NCBI GenBank assembly: GCA_008508345.1
Contig: QNGE01002644.1
Coordinates: 1-64,000, forward strand
Reading direction: 5' to 3'
Origin: Paragonimus westermani
Taxonomy: Eukaryota > Platyhelminthes > Trematoda > Plagiorchiida > Troglotrematidae
Length of the DNA stretch: 64,000 nt
The notes beneath the pieces are model-generated. The model searched no databases. It was not told where the DNA came from and worked only from the letters and a program-made list of their open reading frames with translations. Below, piece after piece: positions 23,522 to 33,300 of the stretch (its first letter is position 1; each line of letters starts with the position of its first letter). The translations under genes and the position numbers were made by a program.

Positions 23522-23711
23522 CAATCGTGAAAATCCCACCAAACTCCATCCCCCAAGCGTATGTCCCTGTACACTCAACATCCCTGCTTCTTACCGCTGA
23601 TTACACATTGACCTAGACGTGTTCGTTTTGTCGCGTCAGTTTGATAGTTGTGTGAATAGGCAGTTGTCGGTCATCGTACTTTGTCTGAGTGGTGCGCGCA
23701 TCCCCCATTTT
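23522..23711 (+). repeat. Direct repeat flanking the BEL/Pao region, left copy
   Basis: About 190 bp, close to 90% identical by eye to 27303-27491 in the same orientation. Both copies lie just outside the BEL/Pao coding remains. That placement would suit LTR remnants, but I cannot confirm terminal TG/CA, a primer-binding site or a polypurine tract. Alternatively it is an unrelated repeat. Confidence 0.6.
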
Positions 23712-24029
23712 AGAGCTTGTCTCGTCTCCAATGTTTCCGAATTTGTTGACTGCTCGAAAGAACTCTTTCGAATGTGAATGCTTTATTACGTGATTATTAG
23801 TTAGTCTACGGATCATATTTTTGTTGTTTTTTGGTGAATTGACCGAGTTTATCTGGCGTTGTGTGAGAATTGTGCGTAGCAAGTTTGGTCGGGTAGTTGA
23901 TGGAAGTGAACGAAGACACTCGAGGACAGAGCATTCGGCTGATTGCAGCCGGCAGGTTACGAAAAGGGGCTCCTTTGGGTCATTCAGCCTCTTCGCTAAT
24001 CAAAATGTAACAAAATACGCTCGCATCAC

Positions 24030-24690
24030 CTGTGACTTATGTCCTCATAGGCCCACCCTTGAGACCTGTGGTTCTCTTTCAACCATGAGTTTGCCAATGA
24101 GATGAGACAGATAGCGACAGCTTGATTGTTGCTGTGTTTGTTCCAACTTGCACTACCGATTCTCAGACTGCAGGATCAAGTCGCGTTGTGATGTTGACGG
24201 CTGTGGTGGGTGTCATCATAGCCTACTGCACCCCTCGAACACAGAGCCAGTGGCCGTAGAAGAGAGTAGATATCAGGGTATTTGCAGTACGGCCGGTATG
24301 GTTGAAAGTTATACAAATCTTGGTAAAGTGCAAGTGAATCTTGACCGGGATAATGGTTCAGTGGCAATGTATGCGTCCTCGGACTCTGGTTTAATCTCCA
24401 CTCTAGTGAAAGAGGATCTACTGGGGCGTATCGGCGTCGCAAGCCCTCAGTTCACCTCATCAACCACAGACGTGAATGGGTCAAATACCACTCGTTGCAA
24501 GAATGTCCGTCTGAGAATTGTTTCCTGGGATCATCTAAAGGTGGTCGACATAAAGAGTGCTTATTCAGCGACCTGTCTACCGATGCGATCTGCCCCGAAG
24601 ATAACAGAGAAATCCCAAACATGGTCGCACCTGGGATACCTTCCGTTTGATGGGATTCACGGTGTAAAAGTGATCATCTTTGTGCTGTGA
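24030..24690 (+). pseudogene. BEL/Pao Gag zinc region and DUF1758-type aspartic protease
   Basis: Cysteine blocks CDLCPHRPTLETC near 24035-24075 and CCCVCSNL near 24128, then RFSDCRIKSRCDVDGCGGCHH near 24158-24220 (reported here as a pattern), are the hallmark of BEL/Pao Gag, where they bind RNA. The open frame 24148-24690 continues into a protease with AMYASSDSGLISTLVKEDLL around residues 73-92; the catalytic triplet is DSG, which is normal for this lineage. DVNGSNTTRC and VDIKSAYSATCLPM follow as expected. The first part needs one frame correction at about 24110. The 180-codon frame is the longest conserved piece of this element. Confidence 0.75.
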
Positions 24691-24699
24691 CGTGCCTGA

Positions 24700-25748
24700 A
24701 GCCCACTGGGCTATGGACCAGTAATCTAGAAAGCGCGGGCAGCCTTACGTAATCCTAATGTTATTTGGGTGAGTTCTCATTGGCCCCTGTAAAGAAAGTC
24801 ACGAAAGATTTTGTCGATAAATTGCGTCTGTTAGGATGAAACTAATCTGGCAGGTGCGATCATTATTTCGTACTACAAAATTTGACGATACGATGACATC
24901 CGAAGCGTCCACGTTGCTGCAATTTCCCGTTGCCCTGCCGGTCGTGCGTAATTCAGCGAAGCTGGTCGATGGGCACTAAGAAGCACCTCCCCCAAGGCGA
25001 GGTATGACGACGTTCGGGGAAAATGACCACGCGCTGACCTCAAGATTATCAGGCTCACGCGAACGATTTCCACACATCGAAACTCCGCGCTCGAGGTACA
25101 TTGCAGGTGGTAGCAATCATTTTGATAAAAGTTGTATGGAAAAGGTTTCTGACCACCATCTCAGGCCAAGTTACTCCGGAAGATGGTATTTATCACATCA
25201 TTCCGTGGTCAGCCTTAAAACCAGGACGACCTACGAGTTTTCTTTGTTTGTGTGACAAAATTTCAGGGCCGCTCATTGAACGGTAGACTGTATCAGGAGC
25301 CGTATAGGACCACTAAGCCAGTTAGGTTTGGTGCAAGACCTATTGGTGCTGCAGCAGACATTGGGAGTGTTCTTGTATGTGAGAACACCCGAGAAGTGTC
25401 GCAGAGCGTTCCGTTCCCTTTGGTTTCTTACGAAGTATCATATACGAGCACATCCATTGAGAGCTAAGTTCTCCCCGTTCCTCGCCAACTCCACCTTACG
25501 ACAAACAGTTAACAATCACGATTGCCCTTTTGACTACGCGACAAAGAGGGCAGTGATGGATTGTTTCTCAGTCGATGATTGCCTCATGTCGCTGCGAGGT
25601 GTTGATATTGTCAGGCGTTTTTCGAAGCGAGTCTGTGTTCTACATCTGAAAAGAGATTCTCGTTCGAAAAAGTGGGTCTCGAACAGCGAAAAAGTGTTGA
25701 CCGCCATTTCCCCCTTGGAGCGCGTCGTTCATTTGTGTGGAGTTTGAG
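24700..25748 (+). pseudogene. BEL/Pao reverse transcriptase, N-terminal part, YVDD changed to SVDD
   Basis: Across frames: EAHWAMDQ near 24697, GQPYVI..LFG.VLIGP near 24740-24790, SAKLVDGH near 24955, the block R.RYIAGG near 25093, SDHHLRPS near 25150-25175, WYLSHHSVV near 25185-25210, FRFLWF-like AFRSLWFL near 25405-25430, SPFLANSTLRQTVN near 25474-25515 and the active site CFSVDDCLMSL at 25562-25594. The usual tyrosine before VDD is serine. KKWVSNSEKVL near 25669-25700 is the end of the palm. The frame breaks at 25749, where the target-site duplication and palindrome begin. Confidence 0.75.
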
Positions 25749-25762
25749 CTAAACCCTTACTG
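25749..25762 (+). repeat. Target-site duplication, left copy (14 bp)
   Basis: The 14 bases ctaaacccttactg occur here and again, perfectly, at 26261-26274. They flank the 498-bp palindromic insertion. A perfect 14-bp duplication is typical for target-primed reverse transcription by a LINE machinery rather than for Gypsy, BEL or most DNA transposons. Confidence 0.85.
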
Positions 25763-25816
25763 ATAAGTAGTGTGGCAGATTTATGATTTTAGATGAGATC
25801 CAACTGTGAAAAGTCA

Positions 25817-25897
25817 GGGCTCCGGCTGGATTCGAACCAGCGACAGACACAGCATGCCTCAACGCGACAAGCGCTCTGCCAGCTGAGCTACGAAGCC
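25817..25897 (-). ncRNA. tRNA-like Pol III unit, left arm
   Basis: Mirror image of the unit at 26156-26236 and identical to it over its whole length. The acceptor-like 7-bp stem, D arm and T arm can be drawn, with A box and B box matching the Pol III consensus. The anticodon arm is not canonical: no five-pair stem with a seven-base loop carrying T at position 33 can be formed, and the middle part is about eight bases longer than in an ordinary tRNA. So it looks tRNA-derived, like the head of a SINE, and not a working tRNA. Confidence 0.6.
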
Positions 25898-26155
25898 ACA
25901 CCGGGAGCTCCGAAATTTCACATTTGGGCTCTGTTACCCACCCGTCCCACTGTCTCATATGGAATCCACCAAATGATTCAGGGGACCGACTGCCCCAGCA
26001 GTGCCTCAGCAGTGGCGTTGGTGGATTCCAGCGTGGAGTGTTTGAGAAATCCTGCTGGGGCAGTCGATCCCCTGAATCATTTGGTGGATTCCATATGAGA
26101 CAGTGGGACGGGTGGGTAACAGAGCCCAAATGTGAAATTTCGGAGCTCCCGGTGT

Positions 26156-26236
26156 GGCTTCGTAGCTCAGCTGGCAGAGCGCTTGTCGCGTTGAGGCATG
26201 CTGTGTCTGTCGCTGGTTCGAATCCAGCCGGAGCCC
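26156..26236 (+). ncRNA. tRNA-like Pol III unit, right arm
   Basis: 81 bases. Acceptor strands GGCTTCG and CGGAGCC pair fully (with G-T pairs), the D arm GCTC/GAGC and T arm GCTGG/CCAGC are perfect, and the A box TAGCTCAGCTGG (26163-26174) and B box GGTTCGAATCC (26215-26225) fit the consensus. TTTT at 26241-26244 could end transcription five bases past the unit. The anticodon arm is degenerate; the best seven-base loop is GCGTTGA with C instead of T at position 33. A Pol III transcript of about 90 bases running outwards is therefore plausible, while tRNA function is not. Confidence 0.6.
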
Positions 26237-26260
26237 TGACTTTTCACAGTTGGGTCTCAT

Positions 26261-26274
26261 CTAAACCCTTACTG
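26261..26274 (+). repeat. Target-site duplication, right copy (14 bp)
   Basis: Perfect repeat of 25749-25762. Immediately after it the BEL/Pao reading resumes with LLFEHTLGVHWYTETD. Confidence 0.85.
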
Positions 26275-27060
26275 TTTGAACATACACTGGGTGTTCATTG
26301 GTACACGGAAACTGATTATTCTGTATTGAATTCTTCCCTACCAGATAAATCGACCACCATGGGACTCTTGTTATTGAACCTGTCAACCTTATACAATTTA
26401 CCAGAGCTTGCCTCACTATGGCTGCTGTTGCGGAAACCCTCACTGCAAGCACTGTCAAGAAGGTTTAGGTTGGGACGAACCCATCAACACCGGTAATCAA
26501 CGCTGAGTGGAAGGGATGGCACAGTGCACTGCACATTCGAAATGATCCTCATGCTCCTCACTCTATTCGACCTGGTGGAACTGTCGATCCATGGAGAGCG
26601 AATTCGTATATCTTTCGCGGTACATCGGAAATTGGCAACTGTGCCATAGCCTACACATGTTACAGTACAATAAACGGAGAGTAGGGTTTGTCAGTGCTGT
26701 TTTTGGAGTCGAGACTAGTTCTGTCGAAAGTTATTTCGGCTGCCTGACTAAACGCGGTTGTTGCTTTTTAAGTGGCTCGTGTTTGCGAACCAACTGGGTT
26801 GGAAATGATGCGCCTATCAGCGCCGACGCACATGACAGCATTGGGCAAAACCTCTGTGCTGCGTGTTCAGTTTTACCAACTGGCTCAGCTTTCTGAATAC
26901 CGTAGCCTGGTCGCGCTGCCTCAAGTCGTACTGGATTATTAGAAAGCATCGACAGAATGGTTTCACGGTTAATGAAGGTCATCTGAAAGTGAGCGACGTT
27001 CAGTCTGCTGAGAGAGATGTCGGACAGTTTTGCCTCCTGCGTGATAGATCGACATAAACA
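26275..27060 (+). pseudogene. BEL/Pao reverse transcriptase end and RNase H region
   Basis: Directly behind the right target-site duplication the frame reads FEHTLGVHWYTET, then SSLPDKSTT and LSTLYNLPELASLWLLLRK (26275-26440), the conserved BEL/Pao segment after the RT palm; the usual GLL.F.SSLYDPLG is recognisable. RLGRTHQ at 26470 falls near the usual GWDE. Between 26640 and 26960 a frame with ARVCEPTGLEM and ALGKTS resembles the RNase H part. Stops are frequent. Integrase, expected further on, cannot be found before the right-hand direct repeat at 27303. Confidence 0.6.
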
Positions 27061-27302
27061 GGATGAGTGCAGTCGGTACCTGAGCCGCATTGAGAGAGCA
27101 AGATTTGAGTCATAGAGAACGGCTTGTGTCGGATGCTCAGAGAGCTCAGGTAGTGGGAGCCCTGAAGAACTGCTTTCATTGTAGTGAAGTTCCTTGGGTT
27201 TGGTGCCGCTCACTGAGCCTGGTAGGCTTCGGGTCTGGGGTCTTTCAACCTGGTAGGTAGTCAAGTTGGGAACCAGAGCTGAATGAAACCACAATGCTAG
27301 TT

Positions 27303-27491
27303 CAATCGTGAAAATCCTACCCAACTCCATACTCCAAGTGTCTGTCCATGTACACTCAATCTCCCTGCTTCTTACCGCTGATTACACATTGACCTAGACG
27401 TTTTTGTTTTATCGCGTCAGTCTGATAGTTGTGTGAATAGGCAGTTGTCGGTCATCGTACTTTGTCTGAGTGCTGCGCGCATCACCATTTT
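27303..27491 (+). repeat. Direct repeat flanking the BEL/Pao region, right copy
   Basis: Same orientation as 23522-23711, about 190 bp, with scattered substitutions. If the pair are LTR remnants, the element between them (about 3.6 kb including the palindrome) has lost much of its 3' half. This is the likely reason why no integrase is seen. Confidence 0.6.
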
Positions 27492-27499
27492 TTTGATTA

Positions 27500-28890
27500 T
27501 TGGTTTATCGGTACTTGTCGCTCAGCGTCTTCAAAAATATCGTCCGATCCTGTCCCCAAATCAATCCGCGGTACTGGGATGCACCTTCCCATTGAGGAAT
27601 GTAACATGTGTGCAGTCGACCAAGTGTCTGGGATTAACAGTCGGTCATCATGGCTGCCGCTTTGACACAACCACTTTTGAAGCAGTCAAATGTCCCATCT
27701 ACCTGATGCCTCATCTGTGAGATCGTTTCTGAGACTAGTGATCCCCTACAATGCCCTCTTACCCGCGACGCACCATATCCGAAGGTTGTTAAGCCAACTA
27801 TTACGAGCAGACAGTGTGGAACTTATCTGGTGAATGTTAAAATGCGTTCGAGCCACTTCGTATCTGACTGTCATGTGGAATCTTTCCATTTGATCAGTCA
27901 CGTATGGTAATCGTTTTGTCCGATAAATTTACAGTTTTTGTAGCCCAATTTGGTCCTACTTTCCCAATAACCGGTGTCGTTACGTCTCTTCCCATTTTCG
28001 TTTGTGTCAACGGGGTAACTAGCGGAACAATTCAGTATAACCGATTGCCGATAAGTTGAATCTGGTTACGGATCATCTTCCGTAAAATTGCACAGCGTTA
28101 ACGCGTCAGTGATGGAATGCCGAACGGTTGTACCACAGACTGTTTTTTTTGGAAGATTTATCAAAAGTAAAATAACTACCATGCTGAGAGTCGAGTTCAC
28201 GATGGGCGTCTTCACGACAGCGACAGTGAAGCTTTATACGAAAGCTTGCATGTGAGAACAGTCTTTGTAGCAGTTAAAGGGGTGTGTTTTACTACGTCGC
28301 GGGCCTTATGATCATTACGGGAAGCAGGGTGAGGCGGATAAACGAGTACACAACGATAATAGAGTGGAGACAAGTGCATTCCAAACTGAATCCGTCTTTT
28401 CACTTTGTCGGAAGCTCTATACGTGAAAACATTTAAAAATGGACCAAGTCACTAGTACATCCAAGCAAAAACCAGCTCTGTTGTTTTCTACCGTACAAAC
28501 AGATAAGAGACCCGTGGGTAGACACGTTTTGGTTTGGTTTTCGGGGTGCGTTTGCAATGGATCTCAACTTAAAGTTTAAGGTAAAATGTCGGTTTTTAGA
28601 GTGACCACCGGCATGGGAGTCTCGGTGCGTTAGCTTTGATTGCCTCTCAAAATTGACCAAAAGGGTATGATGTTTGCGGTGTCAGTTTCTGTCCAAGAAA
28701 CGGGTTTCAACTGGCTAGGTGTTTACACCAACACACGTTCCGTCCAGACATTCAGAAATTGACAATTGTTTAATGAACGAGAGTGAGGGAACGGTTGCGG
28801 TAGCTGGTGTACGAATAAAAATGATAAATGCAGTTTAACTTTGACGAAATTAGTAAACCACAAGGCCACTCATCTGCACCAAACAGACAA
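27500..28890. other. No recognisable gene; contains second copy of a short repeat
   Basis: Apart from 27896-28002, which repeats 19713-19822, nothing is recognisable. Open frames are short. The last part may contain a leader or Gag of the following Gypsy element, but I could not read one. Confidence 0.4.
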
Positions 28891-28969
28891 AGAGTAGCAG
28901 TCTCAAAAATGGTGCAACAGACCTTAACAAGATCAACAGTGGTCGTACATCTTTCTGCCATATTCCCTC

Positions 28970-29330
28970 ATTTTCCTGCAAAAAGATCAAGGAAAATAAC
29001 CGGTCAACACGCATCGGCGACCGACGTTACTGGACCTTGAAGTCTAGTGTTCTTCACACGAGAGCGCGAATCTGACAGTCGACTGCCCAACATTTCTAGT
29101 GTACAGATTGGCATCCTGTCACCACACTCCCACAAACAGGTCACGCAGGCGCGTTCAGCTTCACGTGCTGTCAATAGCAAGTCTATTGCAGATTACGGTC
29201 AATGTTCACGCACATTGAACTCAGGTTTTCACCACACTTTGCGATTGATCTTCACTGTGGTAGGCGTCCACATTCCGTTTGTTGACGGCGATGTCACTGA
29301 CGGAATCAACCCACTACTTGAAACATGACT
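28970..29330 (+). pseudogene. Gypsy protease remnant (copy 2), catalytic DTG lost
   Basis: The frame starting at 29047 reads FFTRERESDSRLPNISS, where a CsRn1 protease has LVDTG, so the active site is gone. Downstream landmarks fit: RAVNSKSIADYGQCSRTLN near 29155-29215 matches the LQAVNG....YGQR.L block, and LRLIFTVVGVHIPFV follows, with the usual ILGADF replaced. The same block in copy 1 keeps DTG. Start and end of the domain are open because it is part of a polyprotein. Confidence 0.6.
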
Positions 29331-29499
29331 CCGTTGGCTAGCTGACCCCAAAAGGAGTCTGTCTGTTATGAGGACTTTGGCTGGCAACTTCTAATCAACG
29401 CCGTGTGCCGTCCAGTCGTTATCAATGCTTACAACTTTCTCGTTGAGTAGTTTGCTGCGGCGGTAAAGCAGCCGACGTCTCTGGGGCCATTTTCTACTG

Positions 29500-30140
29500 C
29501 AACGCAGCACTACATCGTCACAGTTGACCAACTCCCCAGATTTCATCGTTTACCACCGATTAAACGCCAATTCAGAACATACACTCGAGCCTGACACCAG
29601 TCGCCCGTCAGGCCGCCTTTTGGACTCGCTGCTTTAAATGTTGCCCAAAAAGTCAGGAAACCGGCGTCCTTTTTAAGATTAACAACCTCTAAATAAAGCC
29701 ACGGTATCTGATGGTGCTTTCACCCGTACATCCAGGTCATGACAACTGACGTCTTGGGCGTCCGTGGGTTTCCGAAGCTTGGTCTAGTTTGTGCTCGCCG
29801 CCGGATCCCTGCTGCCATGACTGTGCCACTGGATTTGGGAAAATTTCTACGCGTATTGCATGGTCTTCAGAACGTTGTTGAGAAGTTTCAAAGACGTCAT
29901 GAGTAGTGTAGACTTAGTTCACCCCAATGTCGAAGTTCTCCCGGTGGCCAGCTCCTCCAAGGAAGAGAACCGGAACCAACCGCGAATGCTCTCTGAACGG
30001 TTCATAGCATACGACGTCACCATCATCGAGGATGGATGTGCTCTTAACCAGCCGGAAAGTGAGATCTTGGGGCATCCTGCCGATAAGCAGGGCATTCCAT
30101 CGGTGACCGACGAGGTGCAGGCGATTCGCGGCTTCATTTG
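29500..30140 (+). pseudogene. Gypsy reverse transcriptase remnant (copy 2)
   Basis: The clearest part is VPLDLGKFLRVLHGLQNVVEKFQR near 29820-29895, corresponding to the FGLFEF.RMPFGLRNAAQTFQR segment, and VASSSKEENRNQPRMLSERFIAYDVTI near 29945-30025, followed by EILGHPADKQGIPSVTDEVQAIRGF at 30060-30135, the connection segment. The YLDD active site should lie near 29925-29945, where it reads VEVLP, so catalysis is lost. A frame of 124 codons stays open over the last half, with only a stop at 29910. Confidence 0.68.
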
Positions 30141-30879
30141 TATCACAACGCTTGCTGCTGCGGTCGTTTCAAAAGCACAGATAACCACTACCACCAACGT
30201 GTTCCGCACTGCGCAAAGCCCATGCAATTCTTGATCGACCTGCTGTGCAACAACGCTTAATTTCGAAAACGGCTATCGACACGATGAACAAATCGGGAAT
30301 AACACGATTGTGATGATTCACGTCTGATTGTTAACTTACGCGTAGCCCAATAAACGGATCCCCAAAATGAGAACGAGATTGGATCCAAAAATTTCTACGA
30401 TACTATTAACGAAATACATCCACAGTAATTACAAAAGGCAAACCTCAATCGTTCGTGACGATAGTCTCGTCCAGCGAAATCAACAGCTTCTCAACAGGAC
30501 CAACAAGTTTAAAAGCGAACCGAAACACCAGCAGACCAGAACAAGAACGTCCATTCGCGCGGCGGACATTTAATGACACATTATTCCAATGAAACAAAAC
30601 GGGATGGGTGAGGTAGTGGGAACAATTGTCAAGTTAGTGGGGAAAATGGAGGAAACAAACGATGAGAACAAATTTTCTCAGTTCGTGGATCAACAAATTT
30701 ACAACGACGTTACGAGCAAGTTGTAATACTCTGCGTTTCAACCAACTCGGGTGGCTTTCTTCCACAGCAGGGAAACGCTAGCTGCTGTAGTGATGCTGCG
30801 TCACTTCGGTAAGAATACCGCTACCTGCACAGACGTGAGCGTATTCAAAACATATTTTGGTACTCTGCCTTAGCAGTTC

Positions 30880-31150
30880 TCCGGTGAACTCTGGAAACAA
30901 TCATCAGTTTTCTTCGGAAACTAGGCACAGCACGTTGTGTCATGAGTTTCTAGGCTTCTACTCGGTTGCTCCTCACATTAGATATACCTCGTTAAGAGGC
31001 CAGCTCGCGAGTTCCACCCACTACAACGCGTTGGTATGTGCCTATTGTAATCGTCCTGAACCCCACTTGCTCTCCAAATTGCTCCGTCTGAATTTCACCA
31101 CACTACTTTCGACAGGCATACTACAGGCCTCTGCAGGTGACAGCGGGCAT
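30880..31150 (+). pseudogene. Gypsy RNase H remnant (copy 2)
   Basis: In the frame 30857-31210 the text FSSETRHSTLCHEFLGFYSVAPHIRYTSLRG corresponds to the RNase H segment AETRYSTFGRELLAVY.A.KHFRH.LEGR of CsRn1 elements. The following part is poorly matched. The catalytic aspartate and the TDHK block cannot be seen. Placement between RT and integrase remnants supports the call. About 700 bp between the RT end (30140) and here are unreadable. Confidence 0.5.
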
Positions 31151-31539
31151 CAGCATCTGGTGGCAGTGAAATCGCGGACTTACCAACCATTGCCGGCGCA
31201 CAAAGTATGAAGAATGATTTGCATGTGCTTTATTAGCCGTCATCATTACGCCTTGAGAATCTGTCGTTACCGACGGCGCCCGAAGCGGTCCTTCCTAGTG
31301 CCGCTGGACACTCTCGTTCAATCATGCCTTCAGCCTTTCGAGATCATGTGTACGATACGTAGCATGGCATCTCCCAACCCAGCATTCGGACCAGGGTTTA
31401 GGTTGTTTTCGGTAGGTACGTCTGAACCGATATGCGGAAGAACCCTAATAAGTGGGCACGATTTCGCCTAGTTTGGAAATAGGCCATAGTTCAGCGTCAC
31501 ACGCTGATCTAGACTGATCGGTATCCTTTGATGAACCAG

Positions 31540-32090
31540 CAACCTGCGCGCACCCTTGGCCATGTTTCAGGTTTCGTGTTCCCTTCTAATGACGCAATCT
31601 ACATATTGACGGCAAGTTGCTTCGCACGACAGTCAGAGTCCGTCCCTATACCCGACCTTTGCTCAGAGACCTTGAAACATGCAGTTGTTGATCGTTGGAT
31701 AGCACCTAACGGTCGGTGTTTTGCCGTGGCAATCGATAGTGTCTCACAGTTCGAAAGCGGTTGCTTCGTGGACAAATCAAGAGCAGTCAGATGTCATCGT
31801 ACGCTCACCAGAGGGTACTCTCTGGCTGTCAACGGGAAGCTTGAACGTCTCCATCGTCAACCAAAAGCAGTCATCACCGTCGTCGATGAAACGCGTCGGA
31901 CAGAAGCCCTTCCAAAGGTTTTGTTCAGCATCCACATGGCCCTCAAGTTTGATCTCCATGCGTTCAGTGCCAAATCACTTTACCAACAACCGCTTTGGCT
32001 CCTCGGAGACTACTTCTCGCCAGTCAAGGTGCGATGCTCCCTACGCCATGCAGTGTTGATTTGCTATACGCCACCTCCAAGTAACTGACA
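31540..32090 (+). pseudogene. Gypsy integrase core remnant (copy 2)
   Basis: An open frame of 186 codons (31528-32088) covers most of the integrase core. It reads FPSNDAIYILTASCFARQSESVPIPDL, corresponding to the PPS.G..YLLT.VDRFTRWPEA.P..DI block, then FESGCF for the second acidic block, and NGKLERLHRQPKAVI for the NG.VERFHRQLKA helix with its glutamate, then LPKVLFSIHMALK. The second aspartate block TTDRG is read AIDSV, keeping an aspartate. The stop at 32088 comes before the C-terminal tail. This is the longest uninterrupted frame of the element. Confidence 0.68.
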
Positions 32091-32099
32091 CTCAAGAAC

Positions 32100-32580
32100 G
32101 ACGCCGTACGTTAACTGTTCCTGAAAAAACCCACTACTATACAGACGTGCTTGTACGAATAGAAGGTCCACGTTAACCGATCTGCCAGATTTACCAATGT
32201 ACATCTAATGGACATTAACGAGGGATTGCTCCTTTTTATTCGAACGTGAGGGCACTTGGGACAAGTGTGGCGATGGTTGTTCAAAGCATGCTTACTTGGA
32301 CAGGAATAAAGGAACACACAATCCTATCTAACATTCCGTGGCCAGGCCAGTTACTGCGTCTGAACAGCATTGCCTGAGTAGCTGACAGCCAACAGCCGAC
32401 AGCATCACTTCGCGAACGTTGCAGGCACTCGCCATAACGCGCTCGGTTCACAAAGCGCTCTGGTTTGCACACCCAACTGAGAACTAGCGTTTATTATTTC
32501 TCGTTCTGTCTCAACATTGGAAAAAACTTCGAAAAAAGAATTTAAAAGGTCTCCATTTTCTTGAGAACACCAGGAAACGC
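32100..32580. other. No recognisable gene
   Basis: A 480-bp gap between the integrase remnant and the following LINE, with only short frames on the minus strand and nothing that I recognise. Confidence 0.4.
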
Positions 32581-32589
32581 GTTCGATTT

Positions 32590-33300
32590 GTGCCCTCGTA
32601 TTTCACGTTCCGCCAACTGAGTCTGCTACTCACCTGTGTGTCTGAACTCACCCTTTGTTTCGCGCTTTCGTCTGTCCGTTCACCCTCGGCTTCGAATGAA
32701 ATTCGCAACTCTCGAACAGTCGTACAACCCGTGAATCCTCCACCTCTGGACTTCAACCCACCGAAGTTTCTTCTCACACGTTTTGACTGCCTAGGGGAGG
32801 ACGCTCGATTAGAAGTTCACTGTAAACCGTTGGCATTCGTACTTCCTCTTCACAAATTAGATCCGCTATTGTGCATTATAAGTGTCTCAAGTAACATCGG
32901 CCACCAGACTTCCCCTAGTCACAAAGCCCTCGTAGCCGCCGAAACGCTTATTGATAGTGTAGCTATGAAATTGCACAAGCGGTTACGCTGTGCAAGAAAA
33001 GTGGTGGTGTTTAGCGTACCCGACAGAATACCTCTGTTGTCGGTGAAAAGGATCTCACTCAAAGACAACAGAATGGAAGAACAAGAGTGCTGATTTTGAA
33101 GAAGTCGCAAAAAATACAGCAGGAACACTATCCATTGTTGATACAGTTCACAAGTGAACTTGGAGCGGACGAATTTGTCAGAAGACAAGAGCAAATCAGG
33201 CGTGGCACAAATTTTAAGTCCATAAAAGTGTTTGATGACAGGACGCCACTCCGAAGGGAGATAGTGAAAGTCAATATCTCCTGAGAAGAAAACAGTCAAC
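32590..33300 (+). pseudogene. LINE ORF1-like protein remnant
   Basis: A 167-codon frame ends with RCARKVVVFSVPDRIPLLSVKRISLKDN and is continued in the next frame (33087-33284) by an LLIQFTSELGADEFVRRQEQIRR and FKSIKVFDDRTPLRRE segment. Together this resembles the RNA-binding middle part of ORF1 proteins in flatworm CR1-type LINEs, with the RRM-like pattern VVVF.VPD. Assignment is by recalled resemblance and position directly upstream of the endonuclease. The first 90 codons have no recognised match. The two frames need one frameshift at about 33085. Confidence 0.45.

Larger units (their letters stand above)
25763..26260. mobile_element. Palindromic insertion with two divergent tRNA-like Pol III units
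   Basis: Arms at 25791-26001 and 26052-26262 (the last two bases shared with the target copy) are inverted repeats of 211 bp with only two mismatches that I can find; the spacer is 50 bp. Each arm holds a tRNA-like unit pointing outwards with perfect A and B boxes, followed by TTTT. The left end carries about 28 extra bases not present on the right. The insert sits in the RT of a decayed BEL/Pao element with a 14-bp target-site duplication. The arms are far better preserved relative to each other than the host element is to its family. I know no named element with this structure. Confidence 0.8.
24030..27060 (+). mobile_element. BEL/Pao LTR retrotransposon, split by a palindromic insertion (decayed)
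   Basis: Plus-strand remains of a BEL/Pao polyprotein appear in order: Gag zinc cysteines and the typical CDVDGCG..HHSLLH motif (24175-24225), the DUF1758-type protease with DSG (about 24385), the region of the type HLGYLPFDGI.G.KV before RT (24635-24670), RT blocks (24700-25748), RT end and connection (26275-26480) and RNase H-like blocks (about 26640-26960). Integrase is not found. The element is cut at 25749-26274 by a 498-bp insertion with a 14-bp target-site duplication, and removing that insertion brings the RT back into register. Confidence 0.75.
28900..32090 (+). mobile_element. Ty3/Gypsy LTR retrotransposon of CsRn1 type, copy 2 (strongly decayed)
   Basis: Protease, RT, RNase H and integrase remnants follow in canonical order on the plus strand. 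The wording matches copy 1 at 3.4-7.2 kb and the CsRn1 lineage, but the two copies differ in nearly every codon, so they are distinct old insertions or subfamilies. Catalytic residues are lost in the protease. Gag and LTRs are not seen. A CR1-type LINE follows within 500 bp on the same strand. Confidence 0.68.

Noticed and set aside
26156..26236. Functional tRNA gene
   Set aside because: A and B boxes are perfect, but no proper anticodon arm can be drawn and the middle is about eight bases too long.
25924..26496. 190-codon open frame across the palindrome
   Set aside because: It runs through the right arm, the tRNA-like unit and into BEL/Pao RT. The mirror frame exists on the other arm. It is a by-product of the palindrome.
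26731..27330. 199-codon frame on the minus strand
   Set aside because: It lies antisense to BEL/Pao RNase H text, has no known motifs and fits a chance frame.
29919..30227. 102-codon minus-strand frame
   Set aside because: Shadow of the Gypsy RT frame on the plus strand, which carries recognisable motifs.
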